Both the position numbers and the translations under genes were made by a program. A stretch of 64,000 bases of DNA from assembly GCA_903930435.1 (NCBI GenBank), contig CAIYYN010000054.1, positions 186,001 to 250,000 of the forward strand, in the 5' to 3' direction. The notes beneath the pieces were generated by a model. The model saw only the letters and a list, made by a program, of their open reading frames with translations, was not told the origin of the DNA and made no database searches. The stretch is from an uncultured Hyphomicrobiales bacterium (GTDB lineage: Bacteria > Pseudomonadota > Alphaproteobacteria > Rhizobiales > Ancalomicrobiaceae). Below, piece after piece: positions 38,059-47,936 of this stretch (position 1 is its first letter; each line of letters begins with the position of its first letter).

Positions 38059-39278
38059 GTCTCGAACCCTGTCGGCGCGCGCGAGACGACACGGGCCGTG
38101 CCTGTGTTGATTTCCAAAACAGCAAGACCGCGCTCGCTGGTGCCGTCCGGGTTGAAGCGGAATACGCCGGTTCGCCCAATGAAGCCCTTGCGTAGCAGCA
38201 TGACCTCTTCGCGGAACGGGTCTTTGCCGACCTTGTTTTCCAAACCGGCGGCCAGATAGGCAGCCTCGTAACCCAGAACAGCAAGCGGTCCTGGATCCGT
38301 GCCATAGGCTGTCCGATATTCAGTCCGGAACGCCGCAGAAAGATCCGGGTCGACGGCTGGAAACCAGGCCCCATTCAGGCTGGCCAGCGAAAAGGCCGAC
38401 GGATCATTCCACCGTCCTGTACCGAGCACCTTCACACGCTTGGTATCGAGACCCGCCGCCACCATTGCGTCGACGGCTTGCGCGGCATTGCTGGCCATAT
38501 CAGGCACAAAGACTGTATCGATCTGGTTGGATAGCTTGCCGATGGTCTGGGCGCTCGCCAGCATCGAGGTCTGGTCGGTGTAGTGCTCCAGTGACAGAAC
38601 CCTGATGCCGTGATTGGCCGCCGATGTTCTGAGCGCCGCTTCGGCGATGGCACCAAAGGCATCCTGGGGGATCAGGGCCGCGACAGAGCGGCGGTTCTGA
38701 CTGGCGGCGAAGCTCACGATCCGCTCGACGTCATTGGCCGGCAGGAAGCTGATCAGATAAACACCGCGCGTTCCGACCGATGTGTCCGTCGTGAATGTGA
38801 CAACCGGAATGCCGGCCTGTCGGGCAGGCCCGGCGACACCCCGCGCCGAAACCGCCAAGAGCGGACCAATGATCAGCTGAACACCGTCCGCAATGGCCTC
38901 AGCGGCCGCCTTGGCTCCGCCTTCGGTGGTTCCGGCGTCGTCCTTGACGAGGATCTGGAGGTTGGCACCGGTATAATTCTTCAGGGCCAAGGTGGCAGCG
39001 TTGCGCAATTGATCCGCAATCGCGCCAGATTGACCGCCTGCCGATTTTGGCAGGATCAGCGCGACCTTGACCGTCCCGATGCCGATCGTATCGGCGTTTG
39101 CTGTTGGTGTCGTTGTCGGCAAGGCAGGCGCGTTTGGCACCGGATTCGAAAACAGGTCGCCGAACCCTGTCCGGGTCGAATGACCGGACTCGCAGCCGAC
39201 AAGCGGCAAGGCAATCAAAGGTGTCGCGCCGAGCATCAGATGACGCCGGGTCATTGACCGCTTCGTTTTGGACAACAC
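38055..39278 (-). CDS. Penicillin-binding protein activator-like lipoprotein (periplasmic-binding fold)
   Basis: 407-aa lipoprotein: the N-terminus MTRRHLMLGATPLIALPLVG precedes lipobox Cys29. Beyond a proline/threonine-rich linker there is a type I periplasmic-binding domain (VKVALILPKSAGGQSGAIAD, VQLIIGPLLAVSARGVAGPA) like LpoA and branched-chain amino-acid-binding proteins. Annotated in rhizobia as penicillin-binding protein activator, but without the enzyme-contact data from E. coli. GTG start at 39278 with GAGGAG upstream. Sits between hemW and rsmI. Confidence 0.85.
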   Translation of the reverse strand: MLSKTKRSMTRRHLMLGATPLIALPLVGCESGHSTRTGFGDLFSNPVPNAPALPTTTPTANADTIGIGTVKVALILPKSAGGQSGAIADQLRNAATLALKNYTGANLQILVKDDAGTTEGGAKAAAEAIADGVQLIIGPLLAVSARGVAGPARQAGIPVVTFTTDTSVGTRGVYLISFLPANDVERIVSFAASQNRRSVAALIPQDAFGAIAEAALRTSAANHGIRVLSLEHYTDQTSMLASAQTIGKLSNQIDTVFVPDMASNAAQAVDAMVAAGLDTKRVKVLGTGRWNDPSAFSLASLNGAWFPAVDPDLSAAFRTEYRTAYGTDPGPLAVLGYEAAYLAAGLENKVGKDPFREEVMLLRKGFIGRTGVFRFNPDGTSERGLAVLEINTGTARVVSRAPTGFET

Positions 39279-39535
39279 TGCGACGTCTCCTCACCGATTC
39301 AGATTGATTACCTAGCGGAAATCAATGTGTCACGACCATGGCGTTCAGCGCAGCCAAACGACACATGTCGGACTTATTCCCAGCCTGAATAGAGCTTTTG
39401 GCGTATGCGCGCAATGTTGGCAACAGGGCAACGCCTGACAGCTCTTGCCATCGACGGTAAACCCTGTCTTGGTCAACACTTCGGCAGCGCCTCTGGTGGC
39501 GGCTGACGCGCGCCAGACCTACAGGGAACCCAGGC

Positions 39536-40480
39536 ATGAGTTTTGACCAACCGATCGAGGACGAAGCCCAGCCGGTCGTCAAGCGCGGCTACTCGATCGG
39601 GGTCAATCGCATCCACGCGCCGAGGCTCGATCCGGCGCTCTATGTTGTTGCAACGCCAATAGGCCATTTGGCCGACATCACGATCCGGGCGCTTGAGACG
39701 CTGTCGGGTGCGGAGATGATTGCGTGCGAAGACACGCGTGTCACCCGCGTGCTGCTCGATCGCTATCAGATCCGGACGCCCTTGCATGCCTATCACGATC
39801 ATAATGCCGAGCAGGCTCGCCCGAAAATCCTAGCCGCCTTGGCTGAGGGAAAGGCCGTGGCGCTTGTGTCAGATGCCGGGACGCCGCTCGTGTCAGATCC
39901 CGGTTTCAAGCTCGTCACGGCTGCCGTGGAGGCGGGCTACAGGGTCATACCGATTCCCGGGGCATCGGCCTTGCTGGCCGCACTGGTCGGCGCTGGCCTG
40001 CCGACCGATGCCTTCCTGTTTGCAGGTTTCCTGTCGTCGCGCGATGAGGCCCGACGGCAGCGGATCGAAGAACTCGCGCCGCTTGCCGCGACCACGATTT
40101 TCTACGAATCGCCACACCGGCTCGGCGATACGCTCCGGGATCTTGCCGCGATCATGGGCGGTAGCCGTCAGGCCGTGGTGGCGCGCGAGCTGACCAAGAC
40201 GTTTGAAGAGCTTGTTCGGGGAACTTTGGCCGATTTGGCCGCGCGGTATGCCGAACAGAAGCCCAAAGGCGAAATCGTCATCGTCGTCGCACCCGCGCCT
40301 GAGGAAGAGACAACGGATGATGATGTTGATCGGCTGCTGATCGCAGCCTTGCAGCACGCGGCACCCGGCAAAGCCGCCGCAGAAGTCGCACGCCTGACCG
40401 GTCGTGATCGCAAGGCGCTCTATGAGCGGGTTCTGGCGCTGAAATCACCATCGGCGGATGAGACCAAGAGATCGCGCTGA
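39536..40480 (+). CDS. rsmI: 16S rRNA 2'-O-methyltransferase RsmI
   Basis: 314-aa enzyme that methylates the ribose of C1402 in 16S rRNA. The tetrapyrrole-methylase fold is shown by LYVVATPIGHLADITIRALE, CEDTRVTRVLLDRY, LVSDAGTPLVSDPGF and IPGASALLAALVGAGL. An N-terminal extension of about 30 residues precedes the domain. Its stop shares a base with the yraN ATG. The rsmI-yraN-gshB order is common in rhizobia, and rsmI is usually divergent from the LpoA-like gene as here. Confidence 0.95.
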   Translation: MSFDQPIEDEAQPVVKRGYSIGVNRIHAPRLDPALYVVATPIGHLADITIRALETLSGAEMIACEDTRVTRVLLDRYQIRTPLHAYHDHNAEQARPKILAALAEGKAVALVSDAGTPLVSDPGFKLVTAAVEAGYRVIPIPGASALLAALVGAGLPTDAFLFAGFLSSRDEARRQRIEELAPLAATTIFYESPHRLGDTLRDLAAIMGGSRQAVVARELTKTFEELVRGTLADLAARYAEQKPKGEIVIVVAPAPEEETTDDDVDRLLIAALQHAAPGKAAAEVARLTGRDRKALYERVLALKSPSADETKRSR

Positions 40481-40872
40481 TGCCGGAGCCTGACCCGATC
40501 GCCCCTTCGAGCCAAAGACGCCAGCGGGCCTATCGCTGGGGTCTGTCGGCTGAAACGGGAGCGGCGTGGTATCTGCGCCTCAAGGGTTACCGAATTCTCG
40601 CCAGGCGCTTCAAGGTGGCGCGCGGCGAAATCGATCTGGTGGCACTGAAGCACCGCACGCTTGTCTTTGTCGAGGTGAAAGCGCGGGCCGAGGAGCACGC
40701 TGCGCTTGAGGCGGTCGGGCCGCGATCACAACGCCGGATCATCGCTGCTGCCGACAGTTGGGGACAGAAATATCCGCGTTATCTGTCGTTTGACTGGCGC
40801 TACGACATCATCGTCATGATGCCTCGTCGCTGGCCGCGTCATCATGTTGCAGCGTTCATCCCTCAGGACTGA
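40480..40872 (+). CDS. yraN: YraN family protein (UPF0102, nuclease-like)
   Basis: 130-aa protein with the restriction-endonuclease-like core AWYLRLKGYRILARRFKVARGEIDLVA and LVFVEVKAR, where Asp, Glu and Lys match the nuclease pattern. Ends DWRYDIIVMMPRRWPRH. Function not established; possibly a Holliday-type or repair nuclease. Its ATG overlaps the rsmI stop (TGATG). Confidence 0.92.
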   Translation: MPEPDPIAPSSQRRQRAYRWGLSAETGAAWYLRLKGYRILARRFKVARGEIDLVALKHRTLVFVEVKARAEEHAALEAVGPRSQRRIIAAADSWGQKYPRYLSFDWRYDIIVMMPRRWPRHHVAAFIPQD

Positions 40873-41013
40873 TGCAGCGAATAGCCGGGGAGTGGCATTG
40901 TGTGGCCCCGATCGGAACGCTAGATAGAGGCGAGCGTTTTGGCATCGCCTGTCCCGACGCCTCGCTGACGTGCCTTCCGCCGATCCAACCGGCCAGTTTA
41001 CCCGGAGCTTCCG

Positions 41014-41952
41014 ATGCCGCTCGATGTTGCCGTTCAGATGGACCACATTTCCACGATCCGCATTCGCGGCGACAGCGCCTTCGCGCTGCTGCTGGAGGCG
41101 CAGGCGAGGGGGCACCGGCTCTGGCATTACACGCCCGACCAGTTGGCCCTGACCAACGGGACGGTCTATTCGACGCTGGAGCCGCTGCAAGTTCGCGACA
41201 TCGAAGGTGATCATTTCACGCTCGGTGAGAAACGGCGCGTTGAGCTGTCGACGATGGATGTCGTGCTCATGCGGCAGGATCCGCCGTTCGACCTGCATTA
41301 CATCACGGCGACCCATCTCCTCGAACTCATCCACCCCAAGACGCTGGTGGTCAATAATCCGTTCCATGTCCGCAATGCGCCGGAAAAAATCCTGGTCATG
41401 CAGTTCCCGGACCTGATGCCGCCGACCTTGATCTCCCGCGACCCCGCAGAAATCGCGCTGTTCCGCAAGGAATACAAGGACATCGTCATGAAGCCGCTGT
41501 ACGGGCACGGTGGCGCATCGGTCTTCCGGATGCGGGAAGATGACGAGAACTTCGGGTCCCTGATGGACATGTTCTCCGCGACATTTCGCGAGCCATGGGT
41601 CATCCAGCAATACCGCCACGAAGTCCGTAATGGCGACAAGCGGATCATCCTCGTGGATGGCGAATTCGCCGGAGCCGTCAACCGTGTTCCCGCTCCCAAT
41701 GACCTGCGCTCCAACATGGTGCGCGGTGGACAGGCCGCCGAGACGGACCTGAGCCCGCGTGAGCGCGAGATCATCGCCCGAATCGGGCCAACCCTGCGGG
41801 ATCGAGGGTTGCTGATGGTGGGCATCGATGTGATCGGCGATTTCCTGACCGAGATCAATGTGACGGCCCCGACCGGGTTGCGCGCCATCAAGCGGCTGGG
41901 CGGGCCTGACATCGCACCCCGGATCTGGGACAAGATCGAAGCGTTGCGCTAA
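41014..41952 (+). CDS. gshB: Glutathione synthetase
   Basis: 312-aa ATP-grasp enzyme that adds glycine to gamma-glutamylcysteine. N-terminal [20 protein letters not shown], mid-region [15 protein letters not shown], and ATP-binding [16 protein letters not shown] are characteristic. GGAG precedes the ATG. Preceded by rsmI-yraN with a 140-base gap and followed by a substrate-binding protein gene. Confidence 0.96.
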   Translation: MPLDVAVQMDHISTIRIRGDSAFALLLEAQARGHRLWHYTPDQLALTNGTVYSTLEPLQVRDIEGDHFTLGEKRRVELSTMDVVLMRQDPPFDLHYITATHLLELIHPKTLVVNNPFHVRNAPEKILVMQFPDLMPPTLISRDPAEIALFRKEYKDIVMKPLYGHGGASVFRMREDDENFGSLMDMFSATFREPWVIQQYRHEVRNGDKRIILVDGEFAGAVNRVPAPNDLRSNMVRGGQAAETDLSPREREIIARIGPTLRDRGLLMVGIDVIGDFLTEINVTAPTGLRAIKRLGGPDIAPRIWDKIEALR

Positions 41953-41997
41953 TCTCCCGGCTTGATTGGCCGTTTCAGTGATTTGGCAGGGACTCCC

Positions 41998-43041
41998 ATG
42001 GCGCTGCATCGCTTTTTGAACAGGTGCAAGATCGTTCCGGTGACGTGCCTGCTGCTTGCGCCGATGACGGGGGCCGCATTTGCGGATGACCTGCGCATTG
42101 CCATTGTTGCGCCGGTGGCCGGGAGCACGTTTTTTGACGCGGTGCAGTCGGGTTGCGATGCGCGAGCCAGGCAACGCGCCGACAAGATCACGATCACCTG
42201 TCTGTATGGCGGACCAGGGTTTGCACTGGCCGCTCCCGAGCAACCCTCGGGAGATGCGGGAACCGCAGCTACACCTGACGCCCAGCCGACAGACCTTCAC
42301 GTAAAGACGGATTCACGGTCCCAGGCGCAAATCATCCTTGATTTTGCTGCGGCTCGCGTCGATGGCATAGCCGTTTCTCCATCCGGTGATCCGGCGGTAG
42401 CGTCAGCCATTACGACCGCTGTCAAGGCTGGCATCCCGGTGATTACCTTCGATGCCGACGCGCCTGAAAGTGGCCGAGCCGCGTTCGTGGGCACAAATGC
42501 ACGCGACTTCGGTCGCGCGCTGGGTGCCAGCCTGAAACGCTGGAAACCGAAAGGCGGCAAATATGCCATTGTTTCGACGGACCCCGCGCAGCCTGCGATC
42601 GCCGAACGCATCTTTGGCGTGCGCGATGTCCTCGGGCCGGAATGGTCGGAGATCACGGAGTCACCGGCGGTTACAACCGGTGCTTACAAGGACGCGATCG
42701 ACCGGATCGATCACCTGCTGAGCTCCTATTACGACGTCGATGCGATCATTTCCGTCGGCGCGTGGCCGATGCTCGATACCGATAACTGGCGCGAACTTAT
42801 GGCGCGATTCAAGGAGCGAGTGGACAAGGCAGATGTCGTCCTTGTCGTGGCCGATGCCCTGCCCGAACAGAAAGATCTGGTTCGACAAGGGCTTGGCCAT
42901 GTTCTGGTCGGACAGAGGCCAACAGATATGGGCGCGCGGATCGCGGACTTGCTGGTCGCGTTGAAAAGCGGCAAGAAGAGTCCGGAAGTCGTCTACACCG
43001 GGTTCGAAACCTTCACCCGTCTCGATCTCGTCGGACAGTGA
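41998..43041 (+). CDS. Periplasmic sugar-binding-type protein (ABC substrate-binding family)
   Basis: 347-aa exported protein: the signal peptide ends near AAFADD (about residues 25-35), then a type I periplasmic-binding domain as in ribose/autoinducer-2-binding proteins (RIAIVAPVAGSTFFDAVQSG, VDGIAVSPSGDPAVASAI, IPVITFDADAPES). No permease or ATPase gene is adjacent, so its transporter is elsewhere or it works in signalling. The ATG at 41998 gives a clean signal peptide. Sugar specificity is not readable. Confidence 0.88.
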   Translation: MALHRFLNRCKIVPVTCLLLAPMTGAAFADDLRIAIVAPVAGSTFFDAVQSGCDARARQRADKITITCLYGGPGFALAAPEQPSGDAGTAATPDAQPTDLHVKTDSRSQAQIILDFAAARVDGIAVSPSGDPAVASAITTAVKAGIPVITFDADAPESGRAAFVGTNARDFGRALGASLKRWKPKGGKYAIVSTDPAQPAIAERIFGVRDVLGPEWSEITESPAVTTGAYKDAIDRIDHLLSSYYDVDAIISVGAWPMLDTDNWRELMARFKERVDKADVVLVVADALPEQKDLVRQGLGHVLVGQRPTDMGARIADLLVALKSGKKSPEVVYTGFETFTRLDLVGQ

Positions 43042-43160
43042 AACTGGCGCCGATCAAATATGCATTGATTTCAATAAAACATTCCTGAGTTGTAACCTCT
43101 TGCCAGTGTTCTGACTCTGTTCTAGACATGCAGGTCAAAGCCAGCTAGCAGGGGTTGCAG

Positions 43161-44696
43161 ATGGTCGCTCATGTCACGACCGTATCGTTCCAGGGTGTGG
43201 AAGCCTTGCCGGTGGACGTTCAGGTCCAGCTGACGGGTGGCCAACCGAATTTCACCATTGTCGGCCTGCCGGACAAGACCGTCGCAGAGAGCCGTGAACG
43301 GATCCGGTCAGCCTTGCTGGCGTCCGGCCTATCGCTGCCGTCCAAGCGCATCGTCGTCAATCTGGCACCTGCGGACCTGCCGAAGGAAGGCAGCCATTAT
43401 GACCTGCCGATTGCGCTTGGCATACTGGCGGCGATCGGGGCGCTTCCCGGCGAGCAACTGGCGGGTTTTGTCGCCTTGGGCGAACTTGCGCTGGATGGAA
43501 CCATTGCGGAAGTCGCTGGCGTCTTGCCAGCGGCCATGGCCGCAAACGAGATGGATCGGGGCCTGATCTGTCCCGTCGGCTGTGGATCTGAGGCCGCCTG
43601 GGCCAGTCCGGATCTCGATATCGTTGCAGGTCGCAGCCTGATCCAGCTCGCTAATCATTTCAAGGGAACCCAGATCATATCGCGGCCTGAACCAAAGATC
43701 CGCGAGATGACCGGGGCCTTGCCCGATCTGCGCGATGTCAAGGGTCAGGAGACGGCCAAGCGGGCGTTGGAAATTGCGGCGGCGGGCGGACATCATCTTC
43801 TCTTCATCGGGCCACCGGGATCGGGCAAATCGATGCTGGCGAGCCGTTTGCCTTCGATTTTGCCACCCCTGACACCACGGGAACTGCTGGAAGTCTCGAT
43901 CATCTCTTCGATTGCCGGGCAATTGGCGGATGGCAAATTGACAGACAGGCGTCCGTTTCGTGAGCCGCATCATTCCGCGTCGATGGCGGCATTGGTCGGC
44001 GGGGGCCTGCGGGCCAAGCCCGGTGAAATCTCGCTGGCCCACAACGGCGTCTTGTTTCTCGACGAACTGCCGGAATTTAATCCGCAGGTCCTTGATTCCC
44101 TTCGCCAACCCCTGGAGACAGGCTCCGTTGTCATCGCGCGGGCCAATCACCGGGTTCAGTATCCAGCCCGCATTCAGCTGGTCGCGGCCATGAATCCTTG
44201 CAAATGCGGGATGGCGGGATCTCCCGGGCATGTCTGCCGTCGGGGCCGCGCATGCGTCGATGATTACCAGGCGCGCGTCTCCGGACCGTTCCTCGATCGG
44301 ATCGATTTGCGCGTCGAGGTGGGAGCCGTCACGGCAGCGGATCTGATTTTACCACCGCCATCTGAGGGATCGCAGGAAGTCGCCAGCCGGGTTGCGCGCG
44401 CCAGGAACCTGCAGGCGAAGCGCTTTGAGGCGATGGGGATCGACACGATTGCGACCAATGCCCAATCGACTGCGGCCATGATCGACGAAATGGCCGCACC
44501 TGACGCGAGTGGCAGCAAGCTTTTGCGCGACGCCGCTGAAACCTTGCGTTTGTCAGCGCGCGGTTATCATCGAGTCTTGAAGGTTGCCCGTACCCTCGCG
44601 GATCTCGATGGTGAGACAAAGGTGGGCCGAATTCATCTTGCCGAGGCGCTCAGCTACAGGATGCCCGGCGAAAACCGGATGCTCGCGAGTATTTAA
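43161..44696 (+). CDS. comM: YifB/ComM family Mg-chelatase-like AAA+ ATPase
   Basis: 511-aa protein. The N-terminal Lon-protease-like domain has VVNLAPADLPKEGSHYDLPI. The AAA+ Mg-chelatase core has Walker A FIGPPGSGKSMLASRLP, FREPHHSASMAALVGGG, and Walker B GVLFLDELPEF; the cysteine-bearing NPCKCGMAGSPGHVC follows. ComM is a branch-migration helicase in natural transformation in some bacteria. The ATG at 43161 follows AGGGG; a TTG at 43155 is less likely. Confidence 0.95.
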   Translation: MVAHVTTVSFQGVEALPVDVQVQLTGGQPNFTIVGLPDKTVAESRERIRSALLASGLSLPSKRIVVNLAPADLPKEGSHYDLPIALGILAAIGALPGEQLAGFVALGELALDGTIAEVAGVLPAAMAANEMDRGLICPVGCGSEAAWASPDLDIVAGRSLIQLANHFKGTQIISRPEPKIREMTGALPDLRDVKGQETAKRALEIAAAGGHHLLFIGPPGSGKSMLASRLPSILPPLTPRELLEVSIISSIAGQLADGKLTDRRPFREPHHSASMAALVGGGLRAKPGEISLAHNGVLFLDELPEFNPQVLDSLRQPLETGSVVIARANHRVQYPARIQLVAAMNPCKCGMAGSPGHVCRRGRACVDDYQARVSGPFLDRIDLRVEVGAVTAADLILPPPSEGSQEVASRVARARNLQAKRFEAMGIDTIATNAQSTAAMIDEMAAPDASGSKLLRDAAETLRLSARGYHRVLKVARTLADLDGETKVGRIHLAEALSYRMPGENRMLASI

Positions 44697-44754
44697 GAGA
44701 TATTAACGATTTCCATTAAAGTCTTTTGTAATATCGCTGTGCGAATGTCGTGCC

Positions 44755-46584
44755 ATGACACAGGACTCGATCACTTCGGACATATCAGCCGACACGCATC
44801 TTATCGGCCTTCACGGGATCGCGCCCGAGGCAGGCTCGTCGGCAACTGGCAGCGGTTCATCAGAGCGTTTGTCTGGCCCAACGGGTCAAGCAGGAGGCTT
44901 GCTGGCGCGGCTTTGGCATTTTAGCCGATTACCAGCCTTGTTTGGCCGACCTGAGAAGATGTGGAGCAGGGATTCCCAACTGGACGTCGACCGGCTGGTT
45001 GACCGGTTGGCGATTGCTGAAAACGCTCTTGCCGAAAAGACCCGCTCCGTCGCGTTGACGAGTCACGAGTTGCGGACGCCGTTGAATGGTGTGCTCGGCA
45101 TGGCCGATCTGCTCATGAAAACGCAATTGTCACCGGAGCAGACGAGCTACGTCCGGGCGATCGATTCCTCGGCAAAGGCCTTGCTGACCCTTGTCGACAA
45201 CATGCTGGATGCTGGCAAGATCGCTGCCGGCTATTGGCACCTTGACGAACGCTCGGTGTCGCTGGAGCCGCTGATCGAAGAAGTTGTGGAACTGCTGGCA
45301 CCACGGGCACAGAAAAAGGGTCTCGAACTCGCAGCCCATGTCTCGCGTCAGTTGCCTGCATCGGTCAGGGTGGATCCTGACCAATTGACCCGAATCCTGA
45401 TGAACCTGACCGGCAACGCCATCAAGTTTACCGAAAAGGGTGGCGTGGCGATTGATGTGACGAGCACGCAGCGGGACGCAGAGTTTGCCCGGATTCTGAT
45501 TTGCGTTCGCGATACCGGCATCGGGATAGCGAGCGCGGATCAGACGCGCATCTTCGGTGAATATGAACAGGCGTCAACCGGTTCAAGTCCGCACCCCGGA
45601 GGTACTGGGCTTGGTTTGGCGATTTCGCGCGCCATGGCTCGTGCCATGGGTGGGGATATTTCGCTGGAAAGCGTGCCGGGGCACGGTTCTGTCTTCACAT
45701 TAAGCCTTGAATTGCCCGTCGTTCTGCCAACACAGACCCTGCAACAACCCTTCCTGTCGCGTCATCTGCTGCTGATTTCCGACAAGATGATCGAACCACC
45801 GGTCCTGATGCGACGCCTGTTCGATCTTGGGGCGTCCGTGGAACTTGTGTGTTCCCTTGAGGCCGCGCACAAGCGTCTATCAGAGCCTGGGCAGTTTGAT
45901 GCGATCCTGTTTGACCACGGCGATGCCCTCGATATCGCGGCTTTCATGGATCACGCAGCTGAACCATTGCCGCCGGTTGCGGTTCTGGTGGCACCGGCGG
46001 AGCGCTCCGGATTGGACCAATGGCGGCAACGCGGCATTCGTGCCCATTTGGTCAAACCAATTCGGACACAGTCGCTGATCAAGGTGGGAGTGGCGCTGCT
46101 GGCCGGCCAAAGTCTCTCATCAAGGTCCGAACCGACGCCAGCAAAGGTTCGTGAAACCGTTGACCGCAAGAAGGAACAAGCGCTCCGAATTTTGCTCGTG
46201 GATGATAATGAAATCAATGTTTTGCTGGGCACAACTGTGTTGCAATCCCTGGGTTACGGTTGCGAGACGGCCAGCGACGGGAACAAGGCAATCGCCATGG
46301 TCCAGGCGGCAAACGCCAGTGCATCGCCGTTTGATATCATTCTCATGGATCTGCACATGCCTGATGTCGATGGCTTTGAGGCAACAAGGGCGATCCGGGA
46401 CATGGAACAAACGGGCTTGCATCGGAGTCAAATCATTGCGCTGACGGCTGATTCAACTCCGGACACGTCGAGGCGCGCACTGGAAGCCGGTGCCGATCAC
46501 ACGCTCGTCAAGCCGTTTGGCCAGGCCGAGTTGCGTGACATTCTGGAGCGGTTTGCACCGCGCGAAGTCGCGCGAGACGCCTGA
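44755..46584 (+). CDS. Cytosolic hybrid histidine kinase with two receiver-like domains
   Basis: 609-aa protein. Order: variable N-terminus with no transmembrane segment or PAS domain recognised; HisKA (His104 in LTSHELRTPLNGVLGMADLL, about 95-165); HATPase (NLTGNAIKFTEKGG, DTGIGI, GTGLGLAISRAMA, about 190-320); a weak receiver-like region (about 335-450, ILFDHGDA, VKPI) missing the paired acidic residues; and a canonical receiver (ILLVDDNEINVLLG, ILMDLHMPDVDGFEA, VKPFG). It likely relays phosphate to an unknown Hpt protein. Adjacent to an OlsB-like gene in rhizobia. Signal unknown. Confidence 0.9.
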   Translation: MTQDSITSDISADTHLIGLHGIAPEAGSSATGSGSSERLSGPTGQAGGLLARLWHFSRLPALFGRPEKMWSRDSQLDVDRLVDRLAIAENALAEKTRSVALTSHELRTPLNGVLGMADLLMKTQLSPEQTSYVRAIDSSAKALLTLVDNMLDAGKIAAGYWHLDERSVSLEPLIEEVVELLAPRAQKKGLELAAHVSRQLPASVRVDPDQLTRILMNLTGNAIKFTEKGGVAIDVTSTQRDAEFARILICVRDTGIGIASADQTRIFGEYEQASTGSSPHPGGTGLGLAISRAMARAMGGDISLESVPGHGSVFTLSLELPVVLPTQTLQQPFLSRHLLLISDKMIEPPVLMRRLFDLGASVELVCSLEAAHKRLSEPGQFDAILFDHGDALDIAAFMDHAAEPLPPVAVLVAPAERSGLDQWRQRGIRAHLVKPIRTQSLIKVGVALLAGQSLSSRSEPTPAKVRETVDRKKEQALRILLVDDNEINVLLGTTVLQSLGYGCETASDGNKAIAMVQAANASASPFDIILMDLHMPDVDGFEATRAIRDMEQTGLHRSQIIALTADSTPDTSRRALEAGADHTLVKPFGQAELRDILERFAPREVARDA

Positions 46585-46846
46585 CTGGTCCACGCTCGGC
46601 CAGCCAATGTCTTTCAAATCCCCAGGTTGTACACACGCTCCATCTGGCGACCCGAGGGGGTAGCCTGTCAGCCATCCGTCATAGTATTGTCGCGCAAATC
46701 TGGTCATCCCTTCAGGTCTGACGCCGATTCTTCAGGCAATTCGCCATGGCCCAGTCTCGTTATTCGTGGCAATGGGATTTGTTGACGATCGGCGAACGAG
46801 AAAGCCTGAAGACGGGCTGCAACTGCAGATCCAGGGGTAAGCGACG

Positions 46847-47896
46847 ATGGCTGTTCGCGAAAAAGCTGATTCGGCTGCCAAATCAAAATCCCGAGCCGTC
46901 AATTTTGGTCGAAACGGGGTCGTGCGAGGTTCGCAAAAGCTTCTGTCGACATTTCTGCCGGGACGGATGCTACCGCCGGGCCGCGTCTCGTTTCTTCCGG
47001 GATTGCCGATCAAATTACCCCTTGGGCGGCTCGCCGGCGCATCGCGCACGGCATCGTTGGGGCGGATAGGCTCGCTTGAAGTGCGGCTGGCGCGGACCGT
47101 TGGCGAGGTCAAGCAGGCGCAGGCGCTGCGCTACCGGGTGTTTTATGAGGAAATGTCTGCCATTCCAGACGCAAGGGCCCTGATCACCCGTCGTGACGCT
47201 GACGAATTCGATGCGATCTGTGATCATATCCTCGTCATCGACCATGCGGCGATCACGCATGGCCCTTTCGGTGGCAAGCATGCGCCGATTGTCGGGACGT
47301 ACCGGCTGTTGCGGCAGGACATCGCGGATCGGCATGGCGGGTTTTACACCAGTCACGAGTTCGACATTGACCGGCTGCTGGCCGACCGCCGGGACCTTCG
47401 GTTTCTGGAACTCGGTCGCTCGTGCGTGCTTCCGGCCTATCGCGGCAAGCGGACGGTCGAACTTCTTTGGCAGGGGGTCTGGGCCTATGTGCTGATGCAC
47501 GGGATCGATGTGATGATCGGTTGCGCCAGCCTGGAAGGAACCGACCCGCATCGGCTGGCCTTGCCCCTGTCTTTCCTGCATCATCACGCCCGCTCTCCGC
47601 AGGATTGGCTCGTCAAGGCGCGCGCCGAACGTCATGTCGAGATGAACCGGATGGCCAAGGAGGCCATCGACGTCCGGCAAGCGCTGCATTCGTTGCCGCC
47701 CTTGATCAAGGGTTACTTGCGCCTTGGCGCAACAATCGGCGACGGCGCGGTCGTCGACGTCCAGTTTGGTACGACGGATGTCTGCATGGTCCTGCCGGTC
47801 GCCAATATCGCGCAGCGTTACATCGACTTTTACGGTGCAGATGCTGGCCGGCGCAAAGCGCCAGAGGGCATGACGAAATCGCTTGAGCCTGCCTGA
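46847..47896 (+). CDS. OlsB-like N-acyltransferase (GNAT fold, ornithine lipid-type)
   Basis: 349-aa protein with the hemolysin-like/OlsB acyltransferase pattern: VKQAQALRYRVFYEEMSA, CDHILVIDH, IVGTYRLLRQD, LELGRSCVLPAYRGKRTVELL and IGCASLEGTDP. OlsB acylates ornithine to make lyso-ornithine lipid; no olsA partner is adjacent, so ornithine is not certain. A basic N-terminal extension of about 75 residues precedes the domain. Its TGA is part of the target duplication of the Tn3-type element that begins 3 bases later. Confidence 0.82.
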   Translation: MAVREKADSAAKSKSRAVNFGRNGVVRGSQKLLSTFLPGRMLPPGRVSFLPGLPIKLPLGRLAGASRTASLGRIGSLEVRLARTVGEVKQAQALRYRVFYEEMSAIPDARALITRRDADEFDAICDHILVIDHAAITHGPFGGKHAPIVGTYRLLRQDIADRHGGFYTSHEFDIDRLLADRRDLRFLELGRSCVLPAYRGKRTVELLWQGVWAYVLMHGIDVMIGCASLEGTDPHRLALPLSFLHHHARSPQDWLVKARAERHVEMNRMAKEAIDVRQALHSLPPLIKGYLRLGATIGDGAVVDVQFGTTDVCMVLPVANIAQRYIDFYGADAGRRKAPEGMTKSLEPA

Positions 47897-47898
47897 TA
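47894..47898. repeat. Target site duplication, left copy
   Basis: TGATA directly before the left terminal repeat, identical to 49672-49676. Tn3-family transposition makes 5-bp duplications. It includes the TGA stop of the acyltransferase gene, so the insertion left that gene intact. Confidence 0.9.
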
Positions 47899-47936
47899 GG
47901 GGTCGGTTCCGGTTGGGGGCGGAATGACACCCTAAG
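47899..47936 (+). repeat. Left terminal inverted repeat (38 bp)
   Basis: Starts GGGGTCGGTTCCGG and ends GACACCCTAAG. It matches the right repeat at all but about three positions. Length and ends are those of Tn3-family repeats. Confidence 0.92.

Noticed and set aside
40726-42300. Open frame of about 524 codons on the minus strand opposite yraN and gshB
   Set aside because: Antisense to well-supported genes with conserved motifs; composition is arginine/histidine-rich as expected of a shadow frame.
44693-44707. Possible CtrA box before the hybrid kinase gene
   Set aside because: TTAA and TTAAC are separated by six bases, not seven, and there is no second box nearby.
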